A stretch of 64,000 nucleotides of DNA from assembly GCA_040414495.1 (NCBI GenBank), contig JBEDUI010000177.1, forward strand, positions 12,796 through 76,795, read 5' to 3'. The position numbers were made by a program, and so were the translations under genes. Under the pieces are notes generated by a model. The model worked only from the letters and a program-made list of their open reading frames with translations. It ran no database searches and was not told the origin of the DNA. Source of the DNA: DATAVB01 sp040414495. GTDB lineage: Bacteria; Actinomycetota; Actinomycetes; Mycobacteriales; QHCD01. Position 1 is the stretch's first letter, and every line of letters starts with the position of its first letter. This document shows, piece after piece, positions 1 to 8,137 of this stretch.

Positions 1-1
1 C

Positions 2-613
2 GGCACCGTTGCGGCCGTCGGGATGACCGTTGGAAGTTCGCCTAGCGGCCAGACGATCACGATCGTCGGTAGGGGAATACAGCAGGCCAGTATTGGCGTA
101 CCCCTCGGGCAAATCGATTCGGTCAAGGTCGGCCAACGCGCCACGCTGACCGCGGACGGAACCGCGAAGAAACTCCACGGAACGGTACGCTCGGTTGGGC
201 TTTTGAGCAGCACATCCGGGTCGAGCACGACGTTCCCGGTAACCGTCGACCTCGACTCGGATAGCCCAGCGCTTTTCGACGGGTCAGGCGCGGACGTGAC
301 TATCAGCACGGCCACCGCGACAAATGTGCTGACGATTCCCAATTCGGCGATTCACACCACCGCTAACGGCCGCCATGCGGTGACGGTCGTTGACGGCAAC
401 AAAACAACAACAGTGCCGGTCACGGTCGGGATCACTGGCAATGCGGTCAGCCAAATCACAACCGGCCTCAAAGCCGGTCAGCGGGTCGTGCTCGCGGACC
501 TGTCCCAGCAACTACCGAGTAGCAGTACGAGCAGCAATACCGGTAATTCCCGATTCCCCGGCGGGTTCGGCGGAGGCGCCTTCAGGGTCGGCGCCGGCGG
601 TCCCGTGGGTTAA
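2..613 (+). CDS. Membrane fusion protein (efflux adaptor), 3' part only
   Basis: The reading frame is open from base 2, so the N-terminus lies outside the window. About 200 residues remain. They carry a beta-barrel segment (VKVGQRATLTADG, then a V-P-V-x-V-D-L stretch) and a membrane-proximal segment ending in a LKAGQRVVLADL motif, the order seen in MacA/HlyD-type adaptors of ABC or RND exporters. The last 40 residues are a low-complexity Ser/Asn then Gly-Phe-rich tail (GGFGGGAF), common in actinobacterial members. In this family the adaptor is normally followed by an MacB-like ATPase and permease, but nothing of that kind follows here, so any partners must lie upstream. Family is fairly secure; the exported substrate is unknown. 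Confidence 0.8.
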   Translation, partial: GTVAAVGMTVGSSPSGQTITIVGRGIQQASIGVPLGQIDSVKVGQRATLTADGTAKKLHGTVRSVGLLSSTSGSSTTFPVTVDLDSDSPALFDGSGADVTISTATATNVLTIPNSAIHTTANGRHAVTVVDGNKTTTVPVTVGITGNAVSQITTGLKAGQRVVLADLSQQLPSSSTSSNTGNSRFPGGFGGGAFRVGAGGPVG

Positions 614-629
614 TTCGCAATGTGATTAG

Positions 630-673
630 CCGAACGCCGGGACACCGCAGATCGCGGAGGTCCCGGCGTTCGG
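630..673. terminator. Strong hairpin between convergent genes
   Basis: A perfect 14-bp inverted repeat, CCGAACGCCGGGAC at 630-643 and its complement at 660-673, with a 16-nt loop. It sits between the convergent ends of the adaptor and the acetyltransferase. There is no long T run, so it may work as a bidirectional intrinsic-like terminator of the high-GC type. Confidence 0.75.
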
Positions 674-682
674 TCTGGGGTC

Positions 683-1489
683 TTAATGCTTTAGTACGTA
701 GGTTTGATACCAGTAGATCTCATCGGTGAATCCGAGCCTGCGGTACAGCTGTGCCGGGCGACCGACGTCGGTCGCGTTGATCATGAACGATCGGCAGCCG
801 TTCGCCCTACCTGCGTTTATCCAGTGCGCGAGCATCGCTTGAGCGACGCCTTTGTGGCGGTACGGCACCCGGGTGGCAAGGTTGAACACCATCTGATCGA
901 TTCCCCGGTAATAAGCCAACACCGCTACGCTTTCGCCGCCGAGTGTGCCGATTTGGCAGTCGACGATTGCCAGCTCGCTACGGCGGGTGGCGACCTCCCG
1001 CGCCAGCCGATCAGGCGCGGGAGCGGACTCCGTATCATCAAAGGCCTGCAGCTTCACCGTTGCCCAAGCCTCCAGCCCGGTCGCATCGACGTTCTCGATC
1101 ACCAGATCGGCGGGGCCGGCGTTCCCGGCCATTGCGCCAACCAGAGCCAGATGCGTTGTGGCATCGCCGCGTTCACAGCCGGATTCGCGCAGTGCATCAT
1201 CCAGCCGGACGGCACGATCCCGGTCGTCTACCCGGATATTCACCAAACGCATTCCGCTGGCGATTCGGGCGGCGCGGAGAGCCTCCGGCACCTGGCCCGG
1301 GTCATCGACGCGGAGGGTGACCCGGGCCGTGGTAGGACTCAGATTGCTCTGATATCCGTACCAGAATTGGTTGATCTCGCTGCCGATCTCCGGCGTCGAA
1401 GTGGTGTACCAGCTCGCAACCTCAGCGGCGAGAACGTCATGGTCCGGGTGCACGAGAACGATTCTCCTATCCAGGAATCTGGCCGGCAC
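683..1489 (-). CDS. GNAT-family N-acetyltransferase
   Basis: 268 residues. The C-terminal half has the GNAT acetyl-CoA signature: a beta strand VFNLATRVPYRHKGVAQAML with the R-x-x-G-x-A pyrophosphate loop, then PAQLYRRLGF as the final motif. The N-terminal half is diverged and may be a second, degenerate GNAT-like lobe, as in two-lobe actinobacterial acetyltransferases. The acceptor substrate cannot be told from sequence. It is a single gene that ends against the hairpin at 630-673. Confidence 0.75.
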   Translation of the reverse strand: MPARFLDRRIVLVHPDHDVLAAEVASWYTTSTPEIGSEINQFWYGYQSNLSPTTARVTLRVDDPGQVPEALRAARIASGMRLVNIRVDDRDRAVRLDDALRESGCERGDATTHLALVGAMAGNAGPADLVIENVDATGLEAWATVKLQAFDDTESAPAPDRLAREVATRRSELAIVDCQIGTLGGESVAVLAYYRGIDQMVFNLATRVPYRHKGVAQAMLAHWINAGRANGCRSFMINATDVGRPAQLYRRLGFTDEIYWYQTYVLKH

Positions 1490-1610
1490 GCGGCAGCGTT
1501 AATCCAAAAAGGACGGTCGGCTCCTCGTGGCTCGGCTTCGCGGCGAACCCTCGTGGTATGACAGTCTGGCCTGGTCGGGTCGAGGATGTCGATTGAATTG
1601 AGGACGATTT

Positions 1611-2045
1611 ATGAGGCGACGGACGGGCCGGGTGTTGCCGATAGACGAGGCCGGGCGGGTGCTACTGATGCACGGTTGGGATCCTGGCCGGCCACAGTCG
1701 CCATACTGGTTCTCGATCGGCGGCGGTGTTGACGAGGGTGAGACCACAGCTGAAGCCGCAGCGCGCGAGGCGTTCGAAGAGGTAGGCCTTGTCGTGCGCG
1801 CCGAAGAGTTGGGTTCGCCGCGGTGGCAGGACACGGCGTATTTCAGCTTTGACGGAATCGCTCTGGAGCAAGAGCAGGATTTCTACGTGATTCACGTGCC
1901 GAGCTTCGTACCGGTCTTGGACGGTCTCGACGGCATCGAGAAACTGACTGTCGACGACTGCCGCTGGTGGGCGCTGCAAGAGCTCGCTGCCAGCGGTCAG
2001 ACGTATTATCCCGAGGATCTCCTATCGCGTGACCTATCCCGCTAA
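1611..2045 (+). CDS. Nudix hydrolase
   Basis: 144 residues. A complete Nudix box (G-x5-E-x7-R-E-x2-E-E-x-G-L) lies at residues 38-60, including REAFEEVGL with the metal-binding glutamates. Such enzymes hydrolyse a nucleoside diphosphate linked to another moiety; the substrate is not deducible. The ATG at 1611 follows a short GAGG at about 1599. The stop codon TAA at 2043-2045 overlaps the stop of the convergent downstream gene (see 2042-2045). Confidence 0.85.
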   Translation: MRRRTGRVLPIDEAGRVLLMHGWDPGRPQSPYWFSIGGGVDEGETTAEAAAREAFEEVGLVVRAEELGSPRWQDTAYFSFDGIALEQEQDFYVIHVPSFVPVLDGLDGIEKLTVDDCRWWALQELAASGQTYYPEDLLSRDLSR

Positions 2046-3115
2046 CGCTGGAGTTCAGGTTTAATTGGGTCCGCCGGCTCAGCACCGCGCCCTATGTTTC
2101 GCGTGAACGGTGCCCATCCGCTGCGTTGGTGCCAATGCCGGCCGGCACGGAGGTGTTGAACGTACGCGCGTTGCAGACTGGTAGTTTGCGGGATGGTCTC
2201 CAGTATTTCGGACGTGATCGGGCCGTCGGGTGGAAGCATGTCCAATGCCATGCGCATCAATTCGCGATCACCGTTGTCGCCGTCGTCGAAACGGGTCTGC
2301 GCGACCGGGGTGAAAGACCGCTGGAATTCGACGATGTTGCTGGTGGGCGCGAGATATTCGGCGAGCTGGGGATCGAGCAACCACGATGTGCAGCTGAACA
2401 TGGTGGCCGGTTCTTCGGGATAACACTGGGGAAAGAATTCCGCGGCGCGAGCCAGTGACGCCGCGGCCCGATCCGCGACCAGCGGGCCGATCGGCGGAAC
2501 GTGCACGTTGAGCACATGGCCGACGGGTCCGTCCCCAAACGAAAGTTCCGCGCGCGTGAAGGCGAGGCGACCGAGGTCGTAACCGGTACCGCGGAAGTTC
2601 AGCGGTGGCCCCCACAGCCGAAACAGCCCGACGCCACCCAGGCCCGTGATCTGGCGATGAGTCTGCATGACGCCGCCGAGCCCGGACAACGTCTGAACGG
2701 TCACTTCGCGAGGCACACCACGGCGTTGATGCACCGCTCGAACGTCCGGCACGACAGCCAGCAACGCCCACACAAATAAATAGCGACCGACCGGACCGGT
2801 CGAGGCAGGCAAGGCCGGCCAGGCCTGGAAACCTTCAATGGGTATCGGAGTGTCCATAACCCGGATTAGCTCGTCAACCATCGCTGTCAGGACCCACCAT
2901 AATTCCGGATGCCGCACCGGGTCGGGACGCGCCGCCAGACACTCGACGCGATCCGCCTCTAGCGCCGCGAAATCACTCAGCAATTGATCCGCGCTGGCAT
3001 CATCGGGCAAGTCCACCTGACGCCCCGGCACTCCAATAGCGCAAATGCGCTCGATAGTCCGCTCGCTGAGGCCAAGCGTTTTCTGAATCGTCAACTGGTC
3101 CACAGATGCGCTCAT
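2042..3115 (-). CDS. Acyltransferase-domain protein (NAT_N / GNAT_C architecture)
   Basis: 357 residues from the ATG at 3115, which has GAGGGAG nine bases upstream; an earlier in-frame ATG at 3163 has no ribosome site. The sequence has an N-terminal helical region (DQLTIQKTLGLSERTIERIC) and a C-terminal part with VGHVLNVHVPPIGPL and FFPQCYPEEPATMFSCTSWLLD. These resemble actinobacterial proteins described as an N-acyltransferase N-terminal domain followed by a GNAT-like C-terminal domain. No catalytic residues are established for this group, so activity is inferred only from family resemblance recalled from memory. Confidence 0.6.
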   Translation of the reverse strand: MSASVDQLTIQKTLGLSERTIERICAIGVPGRQVDLPDDASADQLLSDFAALEADRVECLAARPDPVRHPELWWVLTAMVDELIRVMDTPIPIEGFQAWPALPASTGPVGRYLFVWALLAVVPDVRAVHQRRGVPREVTVQTLSGLGGVMQTHRQITGLGGVGLFRLWGPPLNFRGTGYDLGRLAFTRAELSFGDGPVGHVLNVHVPPIGPLVADRAAASLARAAEFFPQCYPEEPATMFSCTSWLLDPQLAEYLAPTSNIVEFQRSFTPVAQTRFDDGDNGDRELMRMALDMLPPDGPITSEILETIPQTTSLQRAYVQHLRAGRHWHQRSGWAPFTRNIGRGAEPADPIKPELQR

Positions 3116-3297
3116 CTTTGCAGGCTCCCTCAAAACGGTGACGTAGCCCGGATATCCGAGCACATCGGATCATGCGATAGCACGCCGCATGTGTGCTACG
3201 TCACGGGCGCGTGTTGCTATGCGGGATCGCTATCCGGTTGCCGACCTGCGCACGGCGCTGGCACGATGCACGCTGTCTCGCCGAAATGGAGCGGTCG

Positions 3298-3843
3298 ATG
3301 TCCCGAGGAGTTCCGGTGCTCTGGCTGACCGGTGCCGTCGGTACCGGGAAGTCCGACACCAGCTATCACGTCTTCGCGCGCCTTTTCCGCGCTGGAATGC
3401 CAATCGCACGGCTCGACCACGATGACGTTGGTATGTGTCATCCAGCGCCCGCAGACGACCCGGAGAACTACCGGGTGAAGGCCGAATTAATGGTCGCGGC
3501 GTGGCAAGTATTCGAGCGACACGGTGCGCGTTGCCTCGTCGTATCGGGCGGAGTGACCGCGCCCGAGGAAGTCTCGCTGTTCCGGAAGGCGCTCCCCGAT
3601 GCGGACTGGACTGTGGTGCGGCTACGGATCGACGCCGACGAACGTCGACGCCGGATCAGGCAGCGTGGCCAGTTGCTCAACCACACCGAAGAGCACATGG
3701 CGCGCTGGGTCGAGATCGGTCTGGCCGATGAGGCCGATCTCGATACCAGGACATGGCCGGACTACGTCCTGGACATCAACGGACGTACCTCGGCCGAAGT
3801 CGTCGACTTGGTGCTGGCAACCACGGGTTGGCCCGGTCTGTAG
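3298..3843 (+). CDS. P-loop NTP-binding protein, kinase-like
   Basis: 181 residues if started at ATG 3298, which has GGAG six bases upstream; earlier in-frame ATGs at 3193 and 3286 lack one. A Walker A motif GAVGTGKS covers residues 12-19, close to the N-terminus as in small-molecule kinases. A lid-like arginine-rich stretch (DADERRRRIRQRGQ) lies in the C-terminal half. This is the layout of gluconate/shikimate-like or AAA_33-type kinases. The substrate is unknown. It is convergent with the phosphotransferase that ends 6 bp downstream. Confidence 0.65.
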   Translation: MSRGVPVLWLTGAVGTGKSDTSYHVFARLFRAGMPIARLDHDDVGMCHPAPADDPENYRVKAELMVAAWQVFERHGARCLVVSGGVTAPEEVSLFRKALPDADWTVVRLRIDADERRRRIRQRGQLLNHTEEHMARWVEIGLADEADLDTRTWPDYVLDINGRTSAEVVDLVLATTGWPGL

Positions 3844-3849
3844 AGAGCG

Positions 3850-4782
3850 CTAGGCCGGATCAAGCTGGCGTTCGCCGAGGCGGACGAACATCTCGATCCA
3901 GTCGGGTCTTTTCAGCGGAATCGCGCCATGCAGCGAACTCAGAATCCAATGCGCCCAATATCTGCGTAACGTCGCCGGCTCGATCATTTCGGCGAGAATG
4001 GCGTCCAACCGTTCGATGGCGTCCCGCTTGACCCAGCTCCGTTCCGGTGGGAACAGCACGCTCCATTCCAGGTCCCGGCGCAGCCCGACCAGAGCGAATC
4101 GACGATCCCCGCGGGCTACCCCGAGATTCCAGTCGATGACACCGGTAATGTGACCCTGCTTGTCCCACAACACATTGCCGCGCGCGTAGTCGATATGGAC
4201 GAGGTCATCGCCGACCATCTCGCCCGGCTCCCCCGCACCGATCTCGTACATGCGATCCAGAATTCGGCGCGTGCGGTCACTGTACTGCCGCAGCATCTCC
4301 TGACCAGGATTCGGGGGAGTCATGGGTTGGAGATTCAGCGGCGGGATCGGCACGTCATGACGATCGATGAGCAGCCCGGCGAATCGCTCGTTCATCGCCA
4401 CCAGAGCGTCGATCTCACCGACATTCAGCTCGCGGGTGAGTTTCCCGGGCAAGCGTTCCTGCACCACCGCCGCGCGACCGTCGGCCAATTCCACCACGAG
4501 ATCGTGCCGCGGAACGGGCAATCCACGCGAGCGGGCGAGCCGGAGAATGTCCGCCGTCAACCGCATTCGCTCCACCGATGCATACGGCTGGGTCAGCACA
4601 CCCGCCCGTCCATCAGGCCACTCCACGAACGCAGCACCACCGGATGCCCCGCCCTCAGCCATACCAACGAACCGCAGGCCACTGCCCGTACGATCATTGA
4701 CCTCCGCCAAAACAGCTGCCGCCGGAAACCTCCAAAAAGGGTCCACAGTGTCCTCGACCGCCTGCTGCGAATCGTCATCCAT
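3850..4782 (-). CDS. Aminoglycoside-phosphotransferase-like kinase
   Basis: 310 residues from ATG 4782; the frame is open further upstream but that part shows no family similarity. The APH/choline kinase-type catalytic loop HIDYARGN (H-x-D-x4-N) and the metal-binding GVIDWNLG (D-W-N) are both present, in the right order and about 20 residues apart. The family phosphorylates small hydroxylated molecules or confers resistance, but most actinobacterial members have no known substrate. The gene is divergent from the HIT gene at 4888, leaving about 105 bp for both promoters. Confidence 0.75.
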   Translation of the reverse strand: MDDDSQQAVEDTVDPFWRFPAAAVLAEVNDRTGSGLRFVGMAEGGASGGAAFVEWPDGRAGVLTQPYASVERMRLTADILRLARSRGLPVPRHDLVVELADGRAAVVQERLPGKLTRELNVGEIDALVAMNERFAGLLIDRHDVPIPPLNLQPMTPPNPGQEMLRQYSDRTRRILDRMYEIGAGEPGEMVGDDLVHIDYARGNVLWDKQGHITGVIDWNLGVARGDRRFALVGLRRDLEWSVLFPPERSWVKRDAIERLDAILAEMIEPATLRRYWAHWILSSLHGAIPLKRPDWIEMFVRLGERQLDPA

Positions 4783-4887
4783 CCGAATAGCACATCGCAA
4801 GAAAACACGCTCTGCCAACCGAATTAGTACAGCTGGGCGTCGAGGAGTTGCTATCGTTCGCAGAATCTCGGAGAGGTTGGTACGGCG

Positions 4888-5346
4888 ATGTTCAATCACG
4901 AGCCGGAAGGCTATGAGTGCCCGTTCTGCCGCCTGCTCGACGGCGTAGATAATGCTCTCAATGCTCAACGAGACATCGTGTGCCGTACGGAAGGCGCCGC
5001 GGCGCTGATCTCTCCCCGATGGTGGCCCAATAACCATGGCCACGTGCTGGTCGTGCCGACAGCTCATTACGAGAATCTCTACGACCTGCCGGATGAGTAC
5101 GGTCATGCCGTCCACGACGTGGCGCGGCAAGTCGCCATCGCTATGCGTAAGGCCTATGGCTGCGATGGCACGTCAACCAGGCAGCACAACGAGCCCGGCG
5201 GTAATCAGGACGCCTGGCATTACCACATGCACGTGTTCCCGCGATACAACGGCGACAACCTTTACGGCACTGCGCCCTATCCGCAGTTCGTGCCAGCCGA
5301 GCAACGCTGGCCATACGCGGACAAGCTGCGCGGCTATCTGCTGTAG
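4888..5346 (+). CDS. HIT-family protein (nucleotide hydrolase/transferase)
   Basis: 152 residues. The histidine triad HYHMHVF is at residues 111-116 and a possible zinc pair CPFC is at residues 11-14. The layout matches HINT/Fhit-like hydrolases that cleave nucleoside phosphoramidates or dinucleotides. The ATG at 4888 follows GAGAGG. A second HIT gene lies immediately downstream on the other strand (5368-5802), so two distinct HIT proteins face each other tail to tail. Confidence 0.85.
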   Translation: MFNHEPEGYECPFCRLLDGVDNALNAQRDIVCRTEGAAALISPRWWPNNHGHVLVVPTAHYENLYDLPDEYGHAVHDVARQVAIAMRKAYGCDGTSTRQHNEPGGNQDAWHYHMHVFPRYNGDNLYGTAPYPQFVPAEQRWPYADKLRGYLL

Positions 5347-5367
5347 AACACGATGCGGCTCAGCCGT

Positions 5368-5802
5368 TTACTGGGTACCCAAGACTGCGGCCAATTGAGC
5401 GGCCTGCTTCTCCAAGACGTCGTCCGGCTCGGGCGTATCCGACCGCTTCGGATAGCCATCGCCTTCCCACCGGGGGACGACGTGAAAATGCAGATGTTTA
5501 ACTGATTGACCAGGACGGCCGTTGTTCTGCATCACGGTCGTGCCAGTCACATCGAATGCTTCCGTAATCGCCGCGGACACCCGGCCAACCATGTGAAGCA
5601 CTGGCCCGTACTCATCTTTAGACAGCGAGTGCAGGTCGTGAATGTGGGCGTACGGAACGATCAGCGCATAGCCTGGCCCGGTCGGCTGGTATCGCCCCAT
5701 GAAGACAACGAACTGCCCGTCATCGAATGCACGCGGTTCGGTCGCCTTCCGATCCCGCAACGCATCGCAGAAATGGCAACCTGGCTCGTCGAAATCACGC
5801 AT
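5368..5802 (-). CDS. HIT-family protein, second copy
   Basis: 144 residues from ATG 5802, chosen because AGGAAG lies about seven bases upstream. The triad HLHFHVV is at residues 103-109 and CHFC at 9-12. It shares the fold with the neighbour at 4888-5346 but little sequence outside the motifs, so this is not a recent duplication. The HAD phosphatase gene lies upstream on the same strand, 82 bp away, and the two may be co-transcribed. Confidence 0.85.
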   Translation of the reverse strand: MRDFDEPGCHFCDALRDRKATEPRAFDDGQFVVFMGRYQPTGPGYALIVPYAHIHDLHSLSKDEYGPVLHMVGRVSAAITEAFDVTGTTVMQNNGRPGQSVKHLHFHVVPRWEGDGYPKRSDTPEPDDVLEKQAAQLAAVLGTQ

Positions 5803-5884
5803 GGACGTCTTCCTATCACGAAGCCGGGTCTGGCTCGGCCAGATTGCCCTATCGCTCTGGCCAAACGCACTGGGCGATGCTGTC

Positions 5885-6589
5885 CTAGTCGCCTTGGTGG
5901 GTTGCGGATTTGGCCAGCAGGTGTGCCACCGATTCCGGCAGCTGATCCGGGACGTCGATAACGGCATCAGCGCCGCAGCTCTGCAGCTCGTGATGATCTC
6001 CAATGCCCCACGTAACTCCGATTGCGGGGACACCGCGCTCATGTGCGCCGATAACATCGAAGGACCGGTCGCCGACCATGACTGCATGGGCGGGATTACC
6101 GAGCGCGGCTAACGCGGACGCGATCGTCTCCGCCTTCGACTCGCCCTGCACGCCCAAACCCGGGCCACACACCACCGCGAAATGTCTCCTCAGCTCGACC
6201 GCCTCCAGGACAGATTCGGCGTACACCAGCGCTTTCGAGGTAGCGACCGCCAGCCGCCAATTGCGGCCCAAATCCGCAAGCACGGAGGCGATACCGGAGA
6301 CGGCCACCGTGTCGCGCGCCAAGGCAGTCGCATAATGCCGGCGGTACGCCGTGACGCAAGACGCCACCAGGCGGGAATCCGGCTCGCGACCGGTCAGCTC
6401 GGCAAAGGCCAACGCGAGTGGCGGACCGATGAAGCGTTCCAGCAAATCGCGCTCGTAGCTGGGAAAGTCGTGTTCAGCAAGCGCCGCGTTAATGCACGTA
6501 GTGATCGCGAGGCGCGAGTCAACAAGCACACCGTCAAGATCAAACAGCACAGCAGCATCGGAAGTCTTCACCACCTCATCCTGCCCCAC
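5885..6589 (-). CDS. HAD-family hydrolase (phosphoglycolate-phosphatase-like)
   Basis: 234 residues. HAD motif I FDLDGVLVDS has the nucleophile and acid/base aspartates at residues 17 and 19, motif II is VATSK, and motif IV MVGDRSFDVIGA is near the C-terminus. A helical cap follows motif I, as in Gph/PGMB-like subclass I enzymes. It hydrolyses a phosphomonoester; the exact substrate cannot be assigned. Probably the first gene of a short operon with the HIT gene. Confidence 0.85.
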   Translation of the reverse strand: MGQDEVVKTSDAAVLFDLDGVLVDSRLAITTCINAALAEHDFPSYERDLLERFIGPPLALAFAELTGREPDSRLVASCVTAYRRHYATALARDTVAVSGIASVLADLGRNWRLAVATSKALVYAESVLEAVELRRHFAVVCGPGLGVQGESKAETIASALAALGNPAHAVMVGDRSFDVIGAHERGVPAIGVTWGIGDHHELQSCGADAVIDVPDQLPESVAHLLAKSATHQGD

Positions 6590-6702
6590 TTTAATGCCGT
6601 CCGGCGGGACGGGCCGACCGGCTTTTCCCGGTGCGAATCGACGGGTGTTCGGCCGCCGCGAGCTTCTGCCATTGCTGATGCATTGGTGAAAGGATGAGCA
6701 GT

Positions 6703-7896
6703 ATGTCGACTGCCGGGGATCAGCAAACCGCCGCAGCTCTTGCCGACTCGCTCGTGTCCGCCGGCAAGGTGCGCATCCCCGCGCTTCATGATGCGTTCGC
6801 CGCCGTGCCGCGGCATGAATTCTTGCGGCGATTCTTCAAGCAGGCTGCCGAGCGAAGTCAATACGAGGCCGTTGCCGATACCGATCCCGGCTGGCTCGAC
6901 ATGACGTACGCCGACCAGGTGTGGGCTACGCAGCTCGATGGCGACGACACCAAGTGGGAAGAGGCGCGCCGCGACGGTCCGATCGCTGGCACGCCGACCT
7001 GCTCGAACACGCAGCCAAGCCTGACGGCGGTCATGCTCGAAGCGCTCGATATCGGCGAAAAGCAGCAGGTACTGGAGATCGGCACCGGGACCGGTTATCA
7101 CGCTGCGTTGCTATGCGAGATGGTCGGTGCCGACCGCGTCGGCAGTGTCGACGTTGACCCGAGTCTGGTTGCGCAGGCGATCGCCAATCTGCAGCGTGTC
7201 GGATATACCCCGGCAGTGATGGCGGGCGACGGAGCGGACGGCTGGCCTGACCGCGGGCCGTACGACCGGGTAATTGCCACCTGCTCGTTCAGCGCGATCC
7301 CGCCGGCCTGGCTCCAGCAGGTCAGGTCGGGCGGGCGCATCGTTGCGAACCTCTATCGCGGCATTATTGGTAGCAGTCTTATCGGTCTCGACGTTGACGC
7401 CGACGGCAGCGCATCGGGACGACTGCTCGCCGAGACTGGCGGCTACATGCCACGGCGAACCGATCAGATGACCGACGGCTGGGATCGGGTGCGTCGCGTC
7501 AGTGACGATCCGGACGGCGAGCGCTCAACCTCTACCTTGCCCGAACAGCCCGACCCAGCGGGCGAACAGCCATGGCTTGTGCTTTCTGATCTGCTTATGC
7601 CCGGGGTGATTTTGGGCGAGCTGTTCCGTGACGAGGGCGTTGTTCAATGGCTGACCGACCCGACCGGTTCGTGGGCCTACCACGAGGTGAGCTCCGGTCT
7701 CGTGCAGCAGGGAGGCCGCAGACGGCTCTGGAGCGACCTCGAAGCCGTATACGCGTGGTGGATCGGCGCCGGCAAGCCGGATCACACCCGCTTCGGCATG
7801 ACCGTGCGCGAAAACGCCGAGTCGGTGTGGCTCGACAGCCCTGAAACGGTCGTCCCCGCTCCGCGCTATTCGGGGCGTAAGTCTGGCTCGCCGTAG
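6703..7896 (+). CDS. PCMT-type methyltransferase, resembling graspetide (TgmC-like) maturation enzymes
   Basis: 397 residues from ATG 6703, which has AAAGG nine bases upstream; the ATG at 6694 touches that site. The N-terminus VRIPALHDAFAAVPRHEF and the SAM-binding VLEIGTGTGYHAAL (about residue 123) are as in protein-L-isoaspartate O-methyltransferases. The extra C-terminal 170 residues resemble the methyltransferases paired with ATP-grasp ligases in actinobacterial graspetide clusters. No precursor peptide or ATP-grasp gene is visible nearby, so it could instead be a stand-alone repair-type methyltransferase. Confidence 0.7.
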   Translation: MSTAGDQQTAAALADSLVSAGKVRIPALHDAFAAVPRHEFLRRFFKQAAERSQYEAVADTDPGWLDMTYADQVWATQLDGDDTKWEEARRDGPIAGTPTCSNTQPSLTAVMLEALDIGEKQQVLEIGTGTGYHAALLCEMVGADRVGSVDVDPSLVAQAIANLQRVGYTPAVMAGDGADGWPDRGPYDRVIATCSFSAIPPAWLQQVRSGGRIVANLYRGIIGSSLIGLDVDADGSASGRLLAETGGYMPRRTDQMTDGWDRVRRVSDDPDGERSTSTLPEQPDPAGEQPWLVLSDLLMPGVILGELFRDEGVVQWLTDPTGSWAYHEVSSGLVQQGGRRRLWSDLEAVYAWWIGAGKPDHTRFGMTVRENAESVWLDSPETVVPAPRYSGRKSGSP

Positions 7897-8137
7897 AACG
7901 GCACTCCGTCCGGGATGCGGGTCAAGCAATGCGGCTCCGCCTAGCCGGCTGGTCCTAGCAAGCGCGATACCGAGCGCTCATTGCTCGCATTTCCCTTCGG
8001 TCACGCTCGTCTCGCCAATGGCAACTCGGATCGCTTATGTGGCGCGGATTGTGATGCGTTGGTGACCGGAAGTAATTCTTTTGTTGGGGTCGTTCTGGGG
8101 CCTGGTTTTGTCGGTGGGTGGTTCTAGAGTTTTGGGT
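7897..8137 (+). promoter_or_regulatory. Intergenic region with likely leaderless promoter
   Basis: A 241-bp gap without a gene. Close to its right end TAGAGT at 8125-8130 is placed so that transcription would begin at or next to the ATG at 8138, and no ribosome site is visible. This suggests a leaderless transcript for the HNH gene. I see no clear -35 element and nothing else in the gap. Confidence 0.4.
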
